A stretch of 64,000 bases of DNA, taken from contig NZ_MWUE01000019.1 of the NCBI RefSeq assembly GCF_002077695.1, positions 95,217-159,216 of the forward strand. The letters run 5' to 3'. The notes under the pieces were generated by a model, which was not told the origin of the DNA, searched no databases, and saw only the letters and a list, made by a program, of their open reading frames with translations. This document shows, piece by piece, positions 7,477 to 16,746 of this stretch (position 1 is the first letter of the stretch; each line of letters opens with the position of its first letter). The position numbers and the translations under genes are program-made. Source of the stretch: Pantoea latae (lineage in GTDB: Bacteria > Pseudomonadota > Gammaproteobacteria > Enterobacterales > Enterobacteriaceae).

Positions 7477-9528
7477 ATGCGTTACCGCGTTGGCGTGGAT
7501 ATTGGCGGATCCTTTACCGATTTCGCCGTGCTGGATCGGCAAACTAATCAGATCCATACCCTGAAAGTGCTGTCGCGGCCCGATGCGCCAGGCAGCGAAA
7601 TCCTCACCGGGCTGGCGCAGTTCGCCGAGCGCGACGGGCTGGATCCAGCAGAGATTGGCTACTTTACCCACGGCACCACGGTCGGCATCAACGCCGTGAT
7701 CCAGCGGCGCGGCGTGCGGCTGGCGCTGTTCGCCACCGAAGGCTTCTGCGACGTGCTGGAGCTGGCGCGGCTAAAAATCCCCCATATTCATGACCTCTTT
7801 TCGCGGCGGCCCGCGCCGCTGATCAGCCGCGACCGCGTTTTTCCCATTCACGAGCGCACCGACCGCGACGGCAATGTGCTGCAGCCCGTGGATCGCGGCA
7901 GCGTGCTGGCGGCTATCGAGCAGGCGCGCGCCGCCGGCTGTCAGGGCATCGTGGTAGCGCTGCTGCACAGCTATCGCAACCGGCACAACGAGGCGGCGGT
8001 AAAGGCGATCGTTGACGACGTGGCGCCGGAGCTGCTGACCTCCTGCTCCGCCGACATCTGGCCGATTATTCGCGAATATGAGCGCACCATTACCGCCACC
8101 ATCAACGCCTACGTGCAGCCGATGGTGATCAACTACCTGGAAAAATTCGAACAGGCGCTGCGTGACAAAGGCGTTACTACGCAGCCGCGCATCACCAAAT
8201 CCAACGGCGGCGTGATGGGCGTCACCCAGGCGAAGCGCGAATGCGTGCAGATGGTGCTCTCCGGCACCGCTTCGGGGGTGATCGGCGCCAGCTATCTCGC
8301 CAGCGCCTGCGGCTTTGACCGCATTCTTAGCCTCGATATCGGCGGCACCAGCGCCGACGTGGCGGTGATCGTGAACGGCGAGGTGGCGCAGGGCAACGGC
8401 GAAATCATCGGCGATTTTCCCATCTACATTCCCTCAGTGGCGGTGACTTCGGTCGGGCAGGGCGGCGGATCCCTGGCGTGGATCGACGCCCAGGGCGTGA
8501 TGCAGATGGGACCGGACAGCGCGGGTTCGCTGCCGGGTCCGGTCTGTTTCCAGCGCGGCGGCACCCAGCCGACCGCCACCGACGCCTTTGCCGCCTGCGG
8601 CATGATCGGCCACGGCGATCTCGGCTATCACGCCGTGCAGGTGGATGTCGCCGCCGCGCGCGCCGCCTGGCAGCCGCTGGCCGAGCGCCTCGGCGTCTCG
8701 GTGGAGCAGACCGCCGAAACCGCCATCGAACTGGCGATCTCCAGCATGTACAGCGACACCAGCGGCCTGCTGTCGCGCTTCGGCCTCGACCCGCGTGAGT
8801 TCTGGTTCCTCGCCTTCGGCGGCGCAGGGCCGATGATGGGCTGCTTTCTGGCGCGCGAACTCAATATGAAAGGGGTCATCGTGCCGCCGACGCCTGGCGT
8901 GCTCTCGGCGCTGGGCGGGCTGGTAGCGGATATCCGCAACGATTTTATCCGCACGCTTTACGGCGATCTCAGCGTGCAGCTGGCGGATCGGCTGGCGACC
9001 GAAGCAGAGAGCCTGAGTCAGCGGGCGCAGGCCTGGCTGGCGGCGGAGCACGGCGGCGAGATGCCCTTTACGCTGCAGTTCAGCGCCGATATGCGCTATC
9101 GCGGCCAGTCGTTCGAGATTGACGTGCCGCTGCAGGCGGCGTGGCTGGCAAACGCCGACGTGGCGGCGCTGCACGCGGCGTTCGACCAGCAGCATCATCA
9201 GCTGTTTGGCCATAGCGACGCCGACGCGCCGGTGCAGCTGATCAATCTGCGGCTGGTGATCGCTTCGCCCACGCCGAAACCGGCGCTGAATCGCCTTCCT
9301 GCGGCCAGTGAGCCGGTAAAAGCGGCGAAGCAGGTGCAGGCGTGGATCGACGGCGCCTTTCATCAGGTCGATCTGGTGCTGCGCGCCACGCTGCGCCCCG
9401 GTCATCAGCTGCGCGGGCCGGTGATTGTGGCGCAGGATGACAGCACCACCTGCGTACCGCCGCGTATGCAGGTCGAGGTGGACTGCTTCGGCAATCTGTT
9501 AATTACCCCGCTGAACGAGGAGAAGTGA
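7477..9528 (+). CDS. hyuA: Hydantoinase/oxoprolinase family protein, HyuA-type subunit
   Basis: Predicted 683-residue ATP-dependent subunit of the hydantoinase A / 5-oxoprolinase / acetone carboxylase family. An actin-like N-terminal motif (VDIGGSFTDFAVLD, about 5-18), the hydantoinase core with THGTTVGINAVI, a second phosphate-binding motif (DIGGTSADVAVI) and FGGAGPMMGCFLAREL are present. The family opens cyclic amides such as hydantoins or 5-oxoproline using ATP. The partner subunit starts within its stop codon, so the two are translationally coupled. No hydantoin racemase or carbamoylase gene is adjacent, so the real substrate may be an oxoproline-like or other cyclic amide. It is cytoplasmic. 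Confidence 0.87.
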   Translation: MRYRVGVDIGGSFTDFAVLDRQTNQIHTLKVLSRPDAPGSEILTGLAQFAERDGLDPAEIGYFTHGTTVGINAVIQRRGVRLALFATEGFCDVLELARLKIPHIHDLFSRRPAPLISRDRVFPIHERTDRDGNVLQPVDRGSVLAAIEQARAAGCQGIVVALLHSYRNRHNEAAVKAIVDDVAPELLTSCSADIWPIIREYERTITATINAYVQPMVINYLEKFEQALRDKGVTTQPRITKSNGGVMGVTQAKRECVQMVLSGTASGVIGASYLASACGFDRILSLDIGGTSADVAVIVNGEVAQGNGEIIGDFPIYIPSVAVTSVGQGGGSLAWIDAQGVMQMGPDSAGSLPGPVCFQRGGTQPTATDAFAACGMIGHGDLGYHAVQVDVAAARAAWQPLAERLGVSVEQTAETAIELAISSMYSDTSGLLSRFGLDPREFWFLAFGGAGPMMGCFLARELNMKGVIVPPTPGVLSALGGLVADIRNDFIRTLYGDLSVQLADRLATEAESLSQRAQAWLAAEHGGEMPFTLQFSADMRYRGQSFEIDVPLQAAWLANADVAALHAAFDQQHHQLFGHSDADAPVQLINLRLVIASPTPKPALNRLPAASEPVKAAKQVQAWIDGAFHQVDLVLRATLRPGHQLRGPVIVAQDDSTTCVPPRMQVEVDCFGNLLITPLNEEK

Positions 9529-11492
9529 TCGTGGCTATTGACGGACGTAACCTGCAAATTCTCGCCAACTACTGCGCGGCGGCGGCCGACGCGATGGCCT
9601 TTACCCTGATGCGCACCGCGCACTCGACCTTCGTTAAAGAGACGGAAGACTTCTCCTGCCAGATCGTCAGCCGCGACGGGCTGGCGTTCGCCTCGCCGCG
9701 CAGCTTCGGCGCACCCTGGTACAGCGGTATCGACTATGCGCCGGTGCTGGCGCTGATTGACCACTACGATGAAGGCGACATCTGCATCACCAACGACGCC
9801 TACGCAGGCAACGTCGCGACACATTCGCCCGATATTCATATCTGGAAACCGGTATTTTACGCGGGCGAGATCGTCTGCTTTGTCGTCGGCCATATTCATA
9901 ACACCGACATCGGCGGCGCGGTGCCCGCCTCGCTGTCGCGCGCGCTGACCGATATCGTGCAGGAGGGGATCCGCATCCCGCCGCTGAAAATCATCCGCAA
10001 CGGCGAGCTGAACGAGGATGTGGCGCGCATTCTGCGGCTTAACGTGCGCGTGCCGGAGCAGAACTGGGGTGATTTCAAGGCGCAGATTGCCTCGGTCAAT
10101 ATCGGCGAGCGCAAGATCCACGAGATTATCGCCCGCTTCGGCGTCGACGATTTTCTGCAGGGGATTGCAGGCATTCTTGACTACGCCGAACAGCAGGCGC
10201 GCGCCATTATCCGCACCATCCCCGACGGCGACTATTTCTACGCCGACTACGCCGATGAAGATGGCGAAGGCGGCTATCCCTGCCGCGTGGCGATTACCCT
10301 GCGGGTGCGCGGCGATGGGCTGGAGCTGGACTACACCGGCAGCGATCCGCAGCTCGCCTCGTCGCTGAACATGCCGACCGGCGGCCGCGAGCGCCATCCG
10401 CTGGCGCTGGTGGGCGTCACCTACGTGCTGTCGACGCTGGATCGCTCGCTGCTGCTGAACGCCGGCACGCTGCGCCCGACGCGCGCCGTTCTGCCGCCGG
10501 GCACGGTGATGAACTGCGAGGCGCCCGCCGCTGTCGGCATGCGCTCGCTCACCTGTGCGCTGTCGCAAATCGCCACCGTCGGCGTCTTTTCGCTGGCACT
10601 GCCGGATCGGCTGCCGGCCAACTCGCCGGGCGGCAACTCCATTATGAATATCCGCACGCTGGATGCGCGCAACCGCAGCGTCGTGGCTTCGCTTGGCCCG
10701 GTCGGCGGCGGCGCGGGCGGCACGCCGCGCCACGACGGCCCGGACGGCTCTGGCGGACTCTCCGCCTTTTTGAAAAACACCCCGATCGAGATCAACGAAG
10801 CGGAAGTGCCCATCCGCTTTCTGCGCTACGGCCTGGCACCCGACAGCGCCGGCGCCGGGCGCTTTCGCGGCGGGCTGGCGACTGAAATGGCCTTTGCCAT
10901 CTTCACGCCAGAGACCACCGTTACCGCGCGCAACCGCAACCGCTCGGTGTTCGCCTCGGCGGGCGCGGCAGGCGGCTGCGCGGGCGGCCTTTCCCGTTTT
11001 CGCACCCTGCGCGACGGCAAAGTGCTGGAGCACGGCAACCGCGACGTGATCCACTGTCAGCCAGGGGATGTCATCGAGGTGCGTGGGCCGGGCGCGGGCG
11101 GCTACGGCCTGCCGGCGCAGCGCGACGTTGAGGCGGTGCTTAACGACGTGCGCTGTGGCTTTCTCAGCGCGGCGGCGGCGCGCGAGCAGTATGGCGTGGC
11201 CATCGCGGATAATGCGGTAGATGAAGCGGCGACGGCGCAGCTGCGCGCCGCCATGCCGCAGCAGGCCGGAACGCATTTTCATCACGGCGCGGCGCGCGCG
11301 GCGTTTGAGGCGATCTGGACGCCGGCGCGCTACCGGGCGCTCACCGCTTTTCTCGCTGACGCGCCGGTCAGCTGGCGTCATTTTCTGAAAACCCAGGTGT
11401 TCCGCGCGGTGGAGCAGGCGGGAGAAGAGGCGGAGATGACGCAAATATTCAGCGCGTTACGGCTGCGCTTTCCCGCATTAGCAGGCGAATAA
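9525..11492 (+). CDS. hyuB: Hydantoinase B/oxoprolinase family protein, HyuB-type subunit
   Basis: Predicted 655-residue partner of the HyuA-type protein. It has the N-terminal domain with MRTAHSTFVKETEDFSCQ, the conserved TNDAYAGNVATHSPDI segment and the glycine-rich C-terminal region typical of hydantoinase B (GGGAGGTPRHDGPDGSGG). The start is GTG at 9525, overlapping the HyuA stop (GTGA); a second GTG at 9531 is possible, and both lie behind a GAGGAG site. The C-terminal tail (about 560-655) is less typical and alanine-rich. The two subunits probably form one heteromeric cytoplasmic enzyme. The substrate is unassigned. Confidence 0.87.
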   Translation: MIVAIDGRNLQILANYCAAAADAMAFTLMRTAHSTFVKETEDFSCQIVSRDGLAFASPRSFGAPWYSGIDYAPVLALIDHYDEGDICITNDAYAGNVATHSPDIHIWKPVFYAGEIVCFVVGHIHNTDIGGAVPASLSRALTDIVQEGIRIPPLKIIRNGELNEDVARILRLNVRVPEQNWGDFKAQIASVNIGERKIHEIIARFGVDDFLQGIAGILDYAEQQARAIIRTIPDGDYFYADYADEDGEGGYPCRVAITLRVRGDGLELDYTGSDPQLASSLNMPTGGRERHPLALVGVTYVLSTLDRSLLLNAGTLRPTRAVLPPGTVMNCEAPAAVGMRSLTCALSQIATVGVFSLALPDRLPANSPGGNSIMNIRTLDARNRSVVASLGPVGGGAGGTPRHDGPDGSGGLSAFLKNTPIEINEAEVPIRFLRYGLAPDSAGAGRFRGGLATEMAFAIFTPETTVTARNRNRSVFASAGAAGGCAGGLSRFRTLRDGKVLEHGNRDVIHCQPGDVIEVRGPGAGGYGLPAQRDVEAVLNDVRCGFLSAAAAREQYGVAIADNAVDEAATAQLRAAMPQQAGTHFHHGAARAAFEAIWTPARYRALTAFLADAPVSWRHFLKTQVFRAVEQAGEEAEMTQIFSALRLRFPALAGE

Positions 11493-11548
11493 GCCAGATT
11501 GTCGACTACCCTTACTCTCTGACACGGATTTTCAAGGAGGCGACAACG

Positions 11549-13330
11549 ATGAGCATGAAAACAAGTGATTTCTTTGTGCAGCGGCTGAAGGCCTGGGGCG
11601 TGACCCGTATTTACGGCTATCCCGGCGACGGCATTAATGGCGTGCTCGGCGCCATCCAGCGCGCCAATGAAAAAGGCGACGGCATTGAGTTTATTCAGGT
11701 GCGGCACGAAGAGATGGCGGCCTTTATGGCGGCCGGCCACGCGAAATTCACCGGTGAGCTGGGCGTCTGCCTCTCTACCGGCGGACCCGGCGCCACCCAT
11801 CTGCTCACCGGCCTCTACGACGCCAAAATGGATCACGCGCCGGTGCTGGCGATTGCCGGCCAGGCGGAAGTGACCGCGCGCGGCGCCAGCTACCAGCAGG
11901 AGATGAACCTGGACCGCGTCTTCGCCGACGTGGCCAACTTTGTGCAGGAGGCGGCCGCGCCCGCCCAGGTGCGCCATCTGATCGATCGCGGCGTGCGCAT
12001 CGCCAAAGCGCAAAACGGCGTGGCGGTGGTGATTGTGCCGAAAGATATTCAGGACGAACCCTGGGAGGCGCCAAAGCATCTGCACGGCTTCACCCACTCC
12101 GGCCCTGGCTATCAGCGCCCGAAAGTAGTGCCCTACGAGGCGGACCTGCAGCGCGCCGCCGAGGTGCTGAACGCCGGTAAAAAAGTCGCCATTCTGATCG
12201 GCGCAGGGGCGCGCGGCGCGGCGGTGGAGGTGGTGCAGGCCGCCAACGTGCTGGCGGCGGGCGTCGCCAAAGCGCTGCTCGGCAAAGATGTGCTGCCGGA
12301 CGACGCGCCGTTCGTCACCGGCTCTATCGGCCTGCTCGGCACTAAACCCTCATGGGAGCTGATGCAAAACTGCGACACCCTGCTGATGATCGGCAGCGGC
12401 TTCCCCTGGACCGAGTTCCTGCCGGAAGAGGGCAAGGCGCGCGCGGTGCAGATCGATATCGATCCGGCGATGCTCGGCCTGCGCTACCCCTGCGAAGTGA
12501 ATCTGCACGGCGACGCGGCGGAAACCCTGCGCGCGCTGCTGCCGCTGCTGGAGCATAAAGAGGACCGCAGCTGGCAGGAGGAGATTGCGGTGCAGGTGCG
12601 CGACTGGTGGAAAGTGATGGAGGACCGCGCCCACGCGCCGGCGAATCCGGTTAACCCGCAGCGCGTAGTGTGGGAGATGTCGCCGCAGCTGCCGGACAAT
12701 GCCATCGTCACCTCTGATTCCGGCTCCTGCGCCAACTGGTTCGCGCGCGACTATCGCGTCAAGCAGGGGCAGCGCGCCACGCTTTCCGGCGGGCTTGCCT
12801 GCATGGGCGCAGCGGTGCCCTACGCCATTGCCGCCAAGTTTGCCCATCCCGACCGACCGGTGGTGGCGCTGGTGGGCGACGGCGCGATGCAGATGAACAA
12901 TATGGCGGAGCTGATCACCATTCAGAAATACTGGCAGCAGTGGAGCGATCCGCGCCTGATTGTCTGTGTTTTCAACAATCAGGACCTGAATCAGGTTACC
13001 TGGGAGCAGCGCGTGATGGAGGGCAACGCGCGCTTCGAGGCGACGCAGCAGCTGCCGGACGTGCGCTACGCGCAGTTTGCGGAATCCCTCGGCCTGCAGG
13101 GGATTTTTGTCGATAACCCGGATGAGCTGGAGGACGCCTGGCGTCGCGCGCTGAGCGCCGATCGTCCGGTGGTGCTGGAGGTGAAAACCGATCCAGAGGT
13201 GGCGCCGCTGCCGCCGCATATCACCTTTAAGCAGGCGAAAGCCTTTATGAGTTCCATGGCGAAGGGCGATCGCGGCGCGGCGCAGATTATCAGCGACACC
13301 GCCAGCCAGCTGCTGCATAAGAAGAAGTAG
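11549..13330 (+). CDS. Thiamine-diphosphate enzyme, pyruvate oxidase/acetolactate synthase-like
   Basis: Predicted 593-residue ThDP-dependent enzyme with the three-domain layout Pyr (1-175), central NAD/FAD-type domain (190-330) and PP (370-560). The ThDP-activating glutamate lies in RHEEMAAFMA, and the cofactor/metal motif in VGDGAMQMNNMAELIT ends with the N-N pair. The closest recognisable group is the pyruvate oxidase (PoxB-like) branch, often annotated only as a ThDP-requiring protein. It lacks an obvious PoxB-type C-terminal lipid-binding helix; the tail is instead lysine-rich. The RBS is AAGGAGG. It may be transcribed with the hydantoinase genes 56 bp upstream or on its own. The reaction is probably decarboxylation of a 2-keto acid. 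Confidence 0.83.
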   Translation: MSMKTSDFFVQRLKAWGVTRIYGYPGDGINGVLGAIQRANEKGDGIEFIQVRHEEMAAFMAAGHAKFTGELGVCLSTGGPGATHLLTGLYDAKMDHAPVLAIAGQAEVTARGASYQQEMNLDRVFADVANFVQEAAAPAQVRHLIDRGVRIAKAQNGVAVVIVPKDIQDEPWEAPKHLHGFTHSGPGYQRPKVVPYEADLQRAAEVLNAGKKVAILIGAGARGAAVEVVQAANVLAAGVAKALLGKDVLPDDAPFVTGSIGLLGTKPSWELMQNCDTLLMIGSGFPWTEFLPEEGKARAVQIDIDPAMLGLRYPCEVNLHGDAAETLRALLPLLEHKEDRSWQEEIAVQVRDWWKVMEDRAHAPANPVNPQRVVWEMSPQLPDNAIVTSDSGSCANWFARDYRVKQGQRATLSGGLACMGAAVPYAIAAKFAHPDRPVVALVGDGAMQMNNMAELITIQKYWQQWSDPRLIVCVFNNQDLNQVTWEQRVMEGNARFEATQQLPDVRYAQFAESLGLQGIFVDNPDELEDAWRRALSADRPVVLEVKTDPEVAPLPPHITFKQAKAFMSSMAKGDRGAAQIISDTASQLLHKKK

Positions 13331-13346
13331 GGCGCACAAAGCGCTA

Positions 13347-13368
13347 AGCGGCCCGGATCCGGGCCGCT
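13347..13368 (+). terminator. Perfect 22-bp palindrome with T-rich tail, likely terminator
   Basis: AGCGGCCCGGA/TCCGGGCCGCT forms a GC-rich stem 16 bases after the ThDP-enzyme stop. It is followed by a T-rich run (about 13378-13390), consistent with intrinsic termination. Confidence 0.55.
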
Positions 13369-13446
13369 AACCTTACTCTTCTCTCTTTTTCCCACCGCTC
13401 GCGTGGGGTTCTGGCGATGCGCCGCACATCATTTCAGGAGTCACTC

Positions 13447-14289
13447 ATGGCGACAGATAAACAACCGGTATGGCTTATTTCGGGCTGCTCGACAGGCTTT
13501 GGACGCGAACTGGCGCAGCAGGCGATCGCCCGCGGCTTTAACGTGGTGGTGACGGCGCGCGACACAGCGAAAGTCGCTGACCTGGTCGAGGGACACAACA
13601 ACGCACGGGCGGTGGCGCTGGACGTCACGCGCGCCGACAGCATCGACAGCGCGGTGCGTCAGGCGCTGGAGGCCTTCGGCACTATTGACGTGCTGGTGAA
13701 CAACGCCGGCTACGGCTATCAGAGTTCGGTGGAAGAGGGCGAGGAGCAGGCGATCCGCGACCAGTTCGACGCCAACGTCTTCGGGTTGTTCGCCCTGACG
13801 CGCGCCGTGCTGCCGACCCTGCGCCAGCAGCGCAGCGGACACATCATCAATATCACCTCGGTGGCCGGTTTTATCGGCTTCGCCAGCTCCGGCTACTACT
13901 CCGCCAGCAAGCACGCGGTCGAGGGCTGGTCCGACTCGCTGGCGCTGGAGACCGCGCCGCTCGGCATTCGCGTCACCTGCGTTGAGCCGGGGCCGTTCCG
14001 CACCGACTGGGCGGGCCGTTCGCTGCATCAGACGCCGAGCAGGCTGCCGGAGTATGCCGACACCGCGGCGGCGCGCATGAAGGCGACCTCGGAATACAGC
14101 GGCACGCAGAAAGGCGATCCGGCGCGCGCGGCGCAGGCGATGATCGCCATTACCGAACACGATAACCCGCCGCGCCATCTGGTGATGGGCGCCTGGGGCT
14201 ATGATGCGGTAACGGCGAAACTGAAAGAGCGTCTGGCGCAGATTGAAGCCTGGAAGCAGACCTCGGTCGATACCGACTTCCCGGAATAA
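13447..14289 (+). CDS. Short-chain dehydrogenase/reductase
   Basis: Predicted 280-residue classical SDR oxidoreductase. The cofactor motif is S-G-C-S-T-G-F-G (12-19), replacing the usual TGxxxGxG, and is followed by NNAGYG, catalytic Ser in NITSVAGF and the Y-x-x-x-K motif in YYSASK. The ATG at 13447 sits behind CAGGAG. The frame is open upstream to 13417, but that start has no such site. It is flanked by a terminator-like palindrome on each side, so it is probably a single-gene unit. NADP(H) use is suggested by the arginine after the second strand (VVTARD). The substrate is unknown. Confidence 0.85.
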   Translation: MATDKQPVWLISGCSTGFGRELAQQAIARGFNVVVTARDTAKVADLVEGHNNARAVALDVTRADSIDSAVRQALEAFGTIDVLVNNAGYGYQSSVEEGEEQAIRDQFDANVFGLFALTRAVLPTLRQQRSGHIINITSVAGFIGFASSGYYSASKHAVEGWSDSLALETAPLGIRVTCVEPGPFRTDWAGRSLHQTPSRLPEYADTAAARMKATSEYSGTQKGDPARAAQAMIAITEHDNPPRHLVMGAWGYDAVTAKLKERLAQIEAWKQTSVDTDFPE

Positions 14290-14297
14290 CTGACTTA

Positions 14298-14318
14298 GCG
14301 CGCTGGCTGCCAGCGCGC
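14298..14318. terminator. Hairpin between convergent genes
   Basis: A perfect 10-bp inverted repeat (GCGCGCTGGC / GCCAGCGCGC, 1-base centre) lies between the SDR stop and the stop of the convergent GGDEF-EAL gene. There is no T-run, so it may act as a weak bidirectional terminator or as a 3'-end stabiliser. Confidence 0.4.
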
Positions 14319-14323
14319 CTGCT

Positions 14324-16459
14324 TTAGCGCATCCAGTCGCCCAGCCGCTCCAGCGGCACCGCCTTGCTGAACAGATAGCCCTGCAGCTGATTGCAGCCGG
14401 CGTCGGCCAGCGCGCTCATCTGGCCTGTGGTCTCTACCCCTTCGGCGGTGACCGTCAGCCCCATCGCGTGTCCCAGCTTCACCACCGACTCGATAATCGC
14501 CACGGAGTTTTCCGCCACGCCCAGCGACTGGGTAAAGGAGCGGTCGATCTTGATCTTGTCCACGGGAAAGGTGCTGAGGTAGTTCAGGCTGGAGTAGCCG
14601 GTGCCGAAGTCATCCAGCGCGATGCGGAAGCCCGCCTCGCGCAGCGCGATAATAATGGCGCGCGCCTCATGCTCATCCTCAATCAGCACCCCTTCGGTGA
14701 TCTCCAGCTCGATACGCTGGGGATCGCCGCCGCATTCGCGCACGATATCGATCATGCGCGCCACGAATCCGGTGGCGCGAAACTGCACCGGCGAGACGTT
14801 GACCGCCACCATCAAATCGGGGAAGCGCTGCTGCGTCAGGCAGGCTTCGCGCAGCACCCACTCGCCCAGCGGGATAATCAGCCCGGTCTCTTCGGCGATA
14901 GCGATAAAGTCCCCTGGCGGAATAGCGCCGCGCGTCGGATGATCCCAGCGCAGCAGCGCCTCGACACCCACCATATTTTTGCCGTCGATATCCATCAGCG
15001 GCTGATACCAGACCGCCAGCCCCTGATAGCTTTGCAGCGCGGTGCGCAGATCGGCGGCGATGCTCTGCCGCGTGCGGATCGACTCATCCATCACCCGTTC
15101 GAACTGGCGATATTTGCCGCGCCCGCCGCTTTTGGCTTCGTAAAGCGCGATATCCGCTTTGCGCACCAGCTCCTGCCGGTCCAGCCCATCTTTCGGTGCC
15201 AGCACCAGCCCGATGCTGGCGCCGCTCCACACCTCGCCGCCGAACAGGGCGAAGGGCTGGCTGAGGGCGTCAAGGATGCGCTGCGCCAGCGCCTGCACCT
15301 GGCCGATGTTGTCCACCTCCGGCATCACCACAATAAATTCGTCGCCGCCGATGCGCCCGACGGTGTCGCTGGCGCGCACCAGGCTGGAGAGGCGATGGGC
15401 CACGGCGATGATCAGCTCGTCGCCCGCATGGTGGCCGTAGGTGTCGTTGATGTTTTTAAAGCGGTCAAGGTCAATCAGCAGCAGCGCCACGCGCTGCTCG
15501 TGACGCGTTGCCAGCGCCAGCGCCTGGGTCAGCCGCTCCTCCACCAGCGCGCGGTTCGGCAACCCGGTCAGCACGTCGTGAAACGCCAGATGCAGCGCCT
15601 GCGCTTCGCTGGCGCCGAGTTTCAGCATCGACTGCGACAAATTAAGCGATGAGGTCCAGAGGCGTCGCACCATATAGAGGCAGAGCAGCATCACCACCAG
15701 CACGGCAAGGGCGGTGGATGGGCCGACGGTGCGCAGCATCTCGGCGCCGGGCCGCGTCGGATCCCAGCTGATATAGCCCACCTCATCGCCCTGCTGCGAG
15801 GTCAGCAGGTAACGCGCGGGCGCCGAGGCGGCGGCGTCGGAAAAACGCAGCCCCTTGAGCTGGCTGCGCTCCGCCAGCCCGGCGAGGTAGCCATCGTCGA
15901 GAAACTTCAGGCTGACCAGCCGGTAGCGCGCCGCGTCGCGGCCCATATCCCCCACAGCCAGCGCCGCGGCGCGCCCATCGACACGCGCGAAGTCCGCCGC
16001 CTCCAGACGCGCGCTGGCGCGCAGCAGCGCCTGCACGCCGGGATCGGCCTGCGGCGTCGCCAGCGGCAGGCCGTCGCGCCACGCCTGCATCGGCTGGTTT
16101 TGCGGGTTCAGCACCATGATCAGCTGATGGCCGAACATCTCATACAGCCAGTGGCCGACATTTTCATCGAGCCAGCGCTCGTCATCCGGCGTCGCCGTCA
16201 GATGGGCCTGAAGCGGCTCCCAGCGCGACAGGCTGCGCAGCTGACGCAGGTGCTCCGCCAGGCTCTGGGTAAAGGAGGCCTGAATCATGCGCTGCTGCTG
16301 CGCCTGCGCTTTCTGGTTGCTCATCGAGGTGCTGAGAAACAGTCCGGTTCCGGCGCCGACCAGCGTCAGCAGCAGTATGGCCACCAGCGGCAGCAGCACC
16401 TCTTGAATAAACGTCCGGCGAAAGCCGGCGGAAAGTTTGACGCTGTTTATCATTTTCAT
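14324..16459 (-). CDS. Membrane-bound GGDEF-EAL protein with periplasmic sensor domain
   Basis: Predicted 711-residue cyclic-di-GMP enzyme. Two membrane segments (about 20-45 and 250-270) enclose a periplasmic CHASE4-like sensor region. They are followed by a GGDEF domain with an intact G-G-D-E-F motif in RIGGDEFIVV and an EAL domain with EALLRW, NVSPVQF, ELEITEG, DDFGTGYSSL and DKIKIDRSF. The EAL domain retains the metal and catalytic residues expected of an active phosphodiesterase. It is convergent with the SDR gene and diverges from phnF across 287 bp. The likely role is tuning c-di-GMP (motility or biofilm) in response to an unknown periplasmic signal. The net direction of activity cannot be decided from sequence. 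Confidence 0.9.
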   Translation of the reverse strand: MKMINSVKLSAGFRRTFIQEVLLPLVAILLLTLVGAGTGLFLSTSMSNQKAQAQQQRMIQASFTQSLAEHLRQLRSLSRWEPLQAHLTATPDDERWLDENVGHWLYEMFGHQLIMVLNPQNQPMQAWRDGLPLATPQADPGVQALLRASARLEAADFARVDGRAAALAVGDMGRDAARYRLVSLKFLDDGYLAGLAERSQLKGLRFSDAAASAPARYLLTSQQGDEVGYISWDPTRPGAEMLRTVGPSTALAVLVVMLLCLYMVRRLWTSSLNLSQSMLKLGASEAQALHLAFHDVLTGLPNRALVEERLTQALALATRHEQRVALLLIDLDRFKNINDTYGHHAGDELIIAVAHRLSSLVRASDTVGRIGGDEFIVVMPEVDNIGQVQALAQRILDALSQPFALFGGEVWSGASIGLVLAPKDGLDRQELVRKADIALYEAKSGGRGKYRQFERVMDESIRTRQSIAADLRTALQSYQGLAVWYQPLMDIDGKNMVGVEALLRWDHPTRGAIPPGDFIAIAEETGLIIPLGEWVLREACLTQQRFPDLMVAVNVSPVQFRATGFVARMIDIVRECGGDPQRIELEITEGVLIEDEHEARAIIIALREAGFRIALDDFGTGYSSLNYLSTFPVDKIKIDRSFTQSLGVAENSVAIIESVVKLGHAMGLTVTAEGVETTGQMSALADAGCNQLQGYLFSKAVPLERLGDWMR

Positions 16460-16636
16460 TCTTCACGTAACAAGGATGTGTCAGTTATTAAGCTAGCAGA
16501 AAACCGCCACCCTGCACGCTGCCTGGTCTCGCAGGTAGTTATTGAAAAAGCATTAAAAATGTACAGCCGCTTCGCTGACAGAAAGCGTTAGCGCAGCTAA
16601 TTAAACCCGCCTTCACTCGTCGGCGAATTCATCCCG

Positions 16637-16665
16637 GCGTCACTGCACGGTCACCCTGCTGTCAT
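16637..16665 (+). promoter_or_regulatory. PhoB box-like tandem heptamers upstream of phnF
   Basis: Three heptamers, GCGTCAC (16637-16643), CGGTCAC (16648-16654) and CTGTCAT (16659-16665), repeat with exact 11-bp spacing. This is the arrangement of the enterobacterial Pho box (CTGTCA repeats separated by 4 bases). The site lies 81 bp before the phnF start, so phosphate-starvation induction by PhoB is inferred for the C-P lyase operon. Confidence 0.65.
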
Positions 16666-16746
16666 CTGCGCGGCTCATGGTAATGCCCAACGCGCCGCCG
16701 GATTTATCGCGGCTTTCACCACTCAGTAAAGGTTGAGGATCGGTTC

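Noticed and set aside
9405..11444. 679-codon open frame on the minus strand opposite the HyuB gene
   Set aside because: It is rich in Arg, Ala, Gly and His with no family motifs and mirrors the GC-rich plus-strand gene, which has clear hydantoinase B motifs. Similar long mirror frames at 28043-30187, 30763-32289 and 2525-3352 are rejected for the same reason.
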